Assembly: GCA_964564015.1 (NCBI GenBank)
Contig: CAZLZR010000015.1
Span: 22,123 to 86,122, forward strand
Source of the DNA: Acetivibrio sp964564015
GTDB lineage: Bacteria > Bacillota > Clostridia > Acetivibrionales > Acetivibrionaceae
Reading direction: 5' to 3'
Length of the DNA: 64,000 nt
Below the pieces are notes generated by a model. That model did no database searches. It was not told the DNA's origin and saw only the letters and a list, made by a program, of their open reading frames with translations. Shown here piece by piece: positions 62,696 through 64,000 of the stretch. Positions within the stretch are counted from its first letter, which is position 1; each line of letters starts with the position of its first letter. The position numbers were made by a program, and so were the translations under genes.

Positions 62696-63187
62696 AGACA
62701 ACGCAGCCAGCTTAAAGCCGCATTCACACCCCTTTCAAACTACATCCACCCTTATGATAGCATAACAATTATTTTCTACTATATGTTCCCCGAAAGCATA
62801 TTACATTCATTTTTTCTTTTCGTGAAATCATATACCTCTATTTATCGATCACAAATAATAAATATTGCTAATTGAATCCAATAACCACGGGCGTTTCCAC
62901 AAACTCATTTCTCAATATTTACGGTAGAAACCAATTAAATCATACTTTTTAAAGCACATGCTTAAAAGCATTTTACAAAGAATTTACCCGCTCCAAATCC
63001 ATGTTTACATAAAGCATTTTACACTACCAATAATGCGAACTGCAAGCATTATACCAATAATAGGAATCTGTATATTTTCCCATACCAACAGTATACATAT
63101 ATATATTTATATGTTAATCAAGAAAAATATTCTTATTTATCAATTCAAAAATTCTTGAATAAATATTTAAACTGCATAACCTATGCC
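62696..63187. other. Gap between signal peptidase and the activase gene
   Basis: About 490 very AT-rich bases. No frame with a ribosome site and no terminator was seen. The sequence TTACATTCATTTTT...GAAATCAT near 62801 also occurs near 50123, but the match is weak. Confidence 0.3.
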
Positions 63188-63226
63188 GAACGCGATAAAG
63201 ATTTCACATCGCGCTTCAATCTCCTT
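63188..63226 (-). repeat. Dispersed repeat family C, copy 2
   Basis: On the minus strand ATTGAAGCGCGATGTGAAATC then TTTATCGCGTTC, matching 56197-56235. It lies downstream of the signal peptidase gene. Confidence 0.7.
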
Positions 63227-63288
63227 GATTTATTATCGTGAAAATAAATTTTTCCTTGTAAAATCATTTTCACTAATTATATATAAAC

Positions 63289-63795
63289 TCAGAATAAATA
63301 AAAGGTGTTAAACGGGAAAAACCTCAGCATAGCTCTTCCGGTAATATTATCCACATTCTCTGTGCCTATGGTTCTGCTATCCTTACTTTCATTTGGAAGC
63401 CTGTTATCACCCAGAACATAAACACAGCCCTCTTCAACTCTGACTTTACTGTAATCTTTATTAACTTCCAGAGTGGTATCTCCGTTTATATAATCTTCTT
63501 TCAATTCTTCCTCATTGACATAAACCTTACCATCACGAATTTCAACGAGGTCACCTTCAATGCCGATTACCCTCTTTATTATCGGACTTGTCCTTAAATC
63601 TAATTTTACAGGGTCATCAATTGTGACAATATCACCCCTGTTTATATTGCCTAATCTGGGACTTATCTTTTCGATTATAAGCCTGTCACCATTGTGGAGA
63701 GTTTTTTCCATGGAGTTTCCGCTGACAACAGTAATCTGTGCAACATAATTAACTATGAGCACACCTAATACTACTGCTATAAAAATGTGTACCAA
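63289..63795 (-). CDS. lepB: Signal peptidase I
   Basis: At least 168 residues: membrane helix (about 3-18), catalytic Ser in SGNSMEKTL (box B), Lys in IIKRVIGIEGD (box D) and GDNRLPNESKDSRTIG (box E). It removes signal peptides from exported proteins such as the cellulases here. The TTG at 63795 gives a short protein with almost no cytoplasmic N-terminus. The frame continues upstream with native-looking TNKHPVLKEVLDW to an ACG at 63832-63834, eight bases after AAGGAGG where ATG would be expected, so the true start may be that ACG, or a base may have changed. Confidence 0.92.
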   Translation of the reverse strand: MVHIFIAVVLGVLIVNYVAQITVVSGNSMEKTLHNGDRLIIEKISPRLGNINRGDIVTIDDPVKLDLRTSPIIKRVIGIEGDLVEIRDGKVYVNEEELKEDYINGDTTLEVNKDYSKVRVEEGCVYVLGDNRLPNESKDSRTIGTENVDNITGRAMLRFFPFNTFYLF

Positions 63796-63978
63796 CCAAT
63801 CCAGAACCTCTTTTAATACTGGATGCTTATTCGTAACAATTCCTCCTTATTATAATGTAGCTTAACAACCTTAATACTTAATAAAAACCCATATTAATAA
63901 ATTGTATATAATTTATTACCTTTTTTCAAGTGAACTTAGCTGAATATCACGGTAAACGCATGAAAATAAATTTAACAC

Positions 63979-64000
63979 TAAACCCAATTTGAAGGGTTTT
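63979..64000 (-). terminator. Partial terminator-like hairpin at the window edge
   Basis: AAAACCC, eight-base loop, GGGTTT on the minus strand. It would belong to a gene beyond the window; the 3' tail lies at about 63979 and is AT-rich. Between it and the signal peptidase there is no other feature. Confidence 0.4.

Noticed and set aside
1..64000. CRISPR array or cas genes
   Set aside because: The short direct repeats seen are too few (two or three units) and have no spacers of regular size; no cas-like product is present.

Overview
The window reads as a chromosomal segment of an AT-rich, spore-forming, anaerobic, cellulosome-producing Firmicute close to Clostridium (Acetivibrio/Hungateiclostridium) thermocellum. 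The basis is two dockerin-bearing glycoside hydrolases, a cell-surface protein with a type II cohesin and three SLH repeats, a SigI/RsgI biomass-sensing pair whose sensor carries two PA14 domains, SpoIIP, pyruvate phosphate dikinase and a CIRCE-controlled hrcA-grpE-dnaK-dnaJ operon. From memory, C. thermocellum also places its SdbA-type anchoring protein near ppdK, but the species here was not determined.

Nearly all genes lie on the minus strand. Region 1 (1-6.6 kb): the N-terminus of a PstS-like phosphate-binding protein, a three-gene cassette of paralogous unknown proteins (possibly DUF2589-like), a GH9 enzyme without a dockerin, and a hypE remnant. Region 2 (6.6-16.2 kb) is accessory: lipid synthase and acetyltransferase, hemerythrin plus CheX, HTH regulators with a DUF2975 protein, about 1 kb of decayed mobile DNA, a two-component system with a BcrAB-type ABC exporter, a methyltransferase remnant and a GIY-YIG protein. 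Region 3 (16.6-25.4 kb): tRNA-Gln, the cohesin/SLH anchor, RsgI-SigI, a small plus-strand gene, a membrane-anchored Ycf48-like protein and a DUF4363/DUF421 pair. Region 4 (25.6-46.5 kb) is mostly housekeeping: ppdK, glyS, yicC-remA-gmk-rpoZ-coaBC, then hrcA-grpE-dnaK-dnaJ-prmA-rsmE-cheY, hemW and lepA, with a GH43-CBM13-dockerin enzyme between. Region 5 (46.9-57.5 kb) lies between lepA and spoIIP and looks like an accessory insertion: a zinc-ribbon/TPR membrane protein, an Imm17-like orphan, a GH9-dockerin enzyme, a membrane protein and a large secreted GDPD protein. Region 6 (57.9-64 kb): a small zinc-ribbon protein, a giant double-ASKHA activase and signal peptidase I.

The polysaccharide theme is coherent. 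RsgI would sense extracellular polysaccharide through PA14 and release SigI; the secreted GH9-dockerin and GH43-dockerin enzymes would load onto a scaffoldin; the type II cohesin/SLH protein would tether the complex to the cell surface. Regulation of these particular enzymes by this SigI was not shown.

Three short dispersed repeat families sit between genes. Family A (about 105 bp, 14-bp inverted repeats) has four good copies and one decayed copy. Family B (about 107 bp, two hairpins) and family C (about 36 bp hairpin) have two copies each. No CRISPR array, rRNA, intact transposase or replication origin was seen. The strongest candidates for something undescribed are the three-paralogue cassette at 1.0-3.0 kb, the dispersed repeats, and the zinc-ribbon/TPR protein with its orphan immunity-like neighbour.
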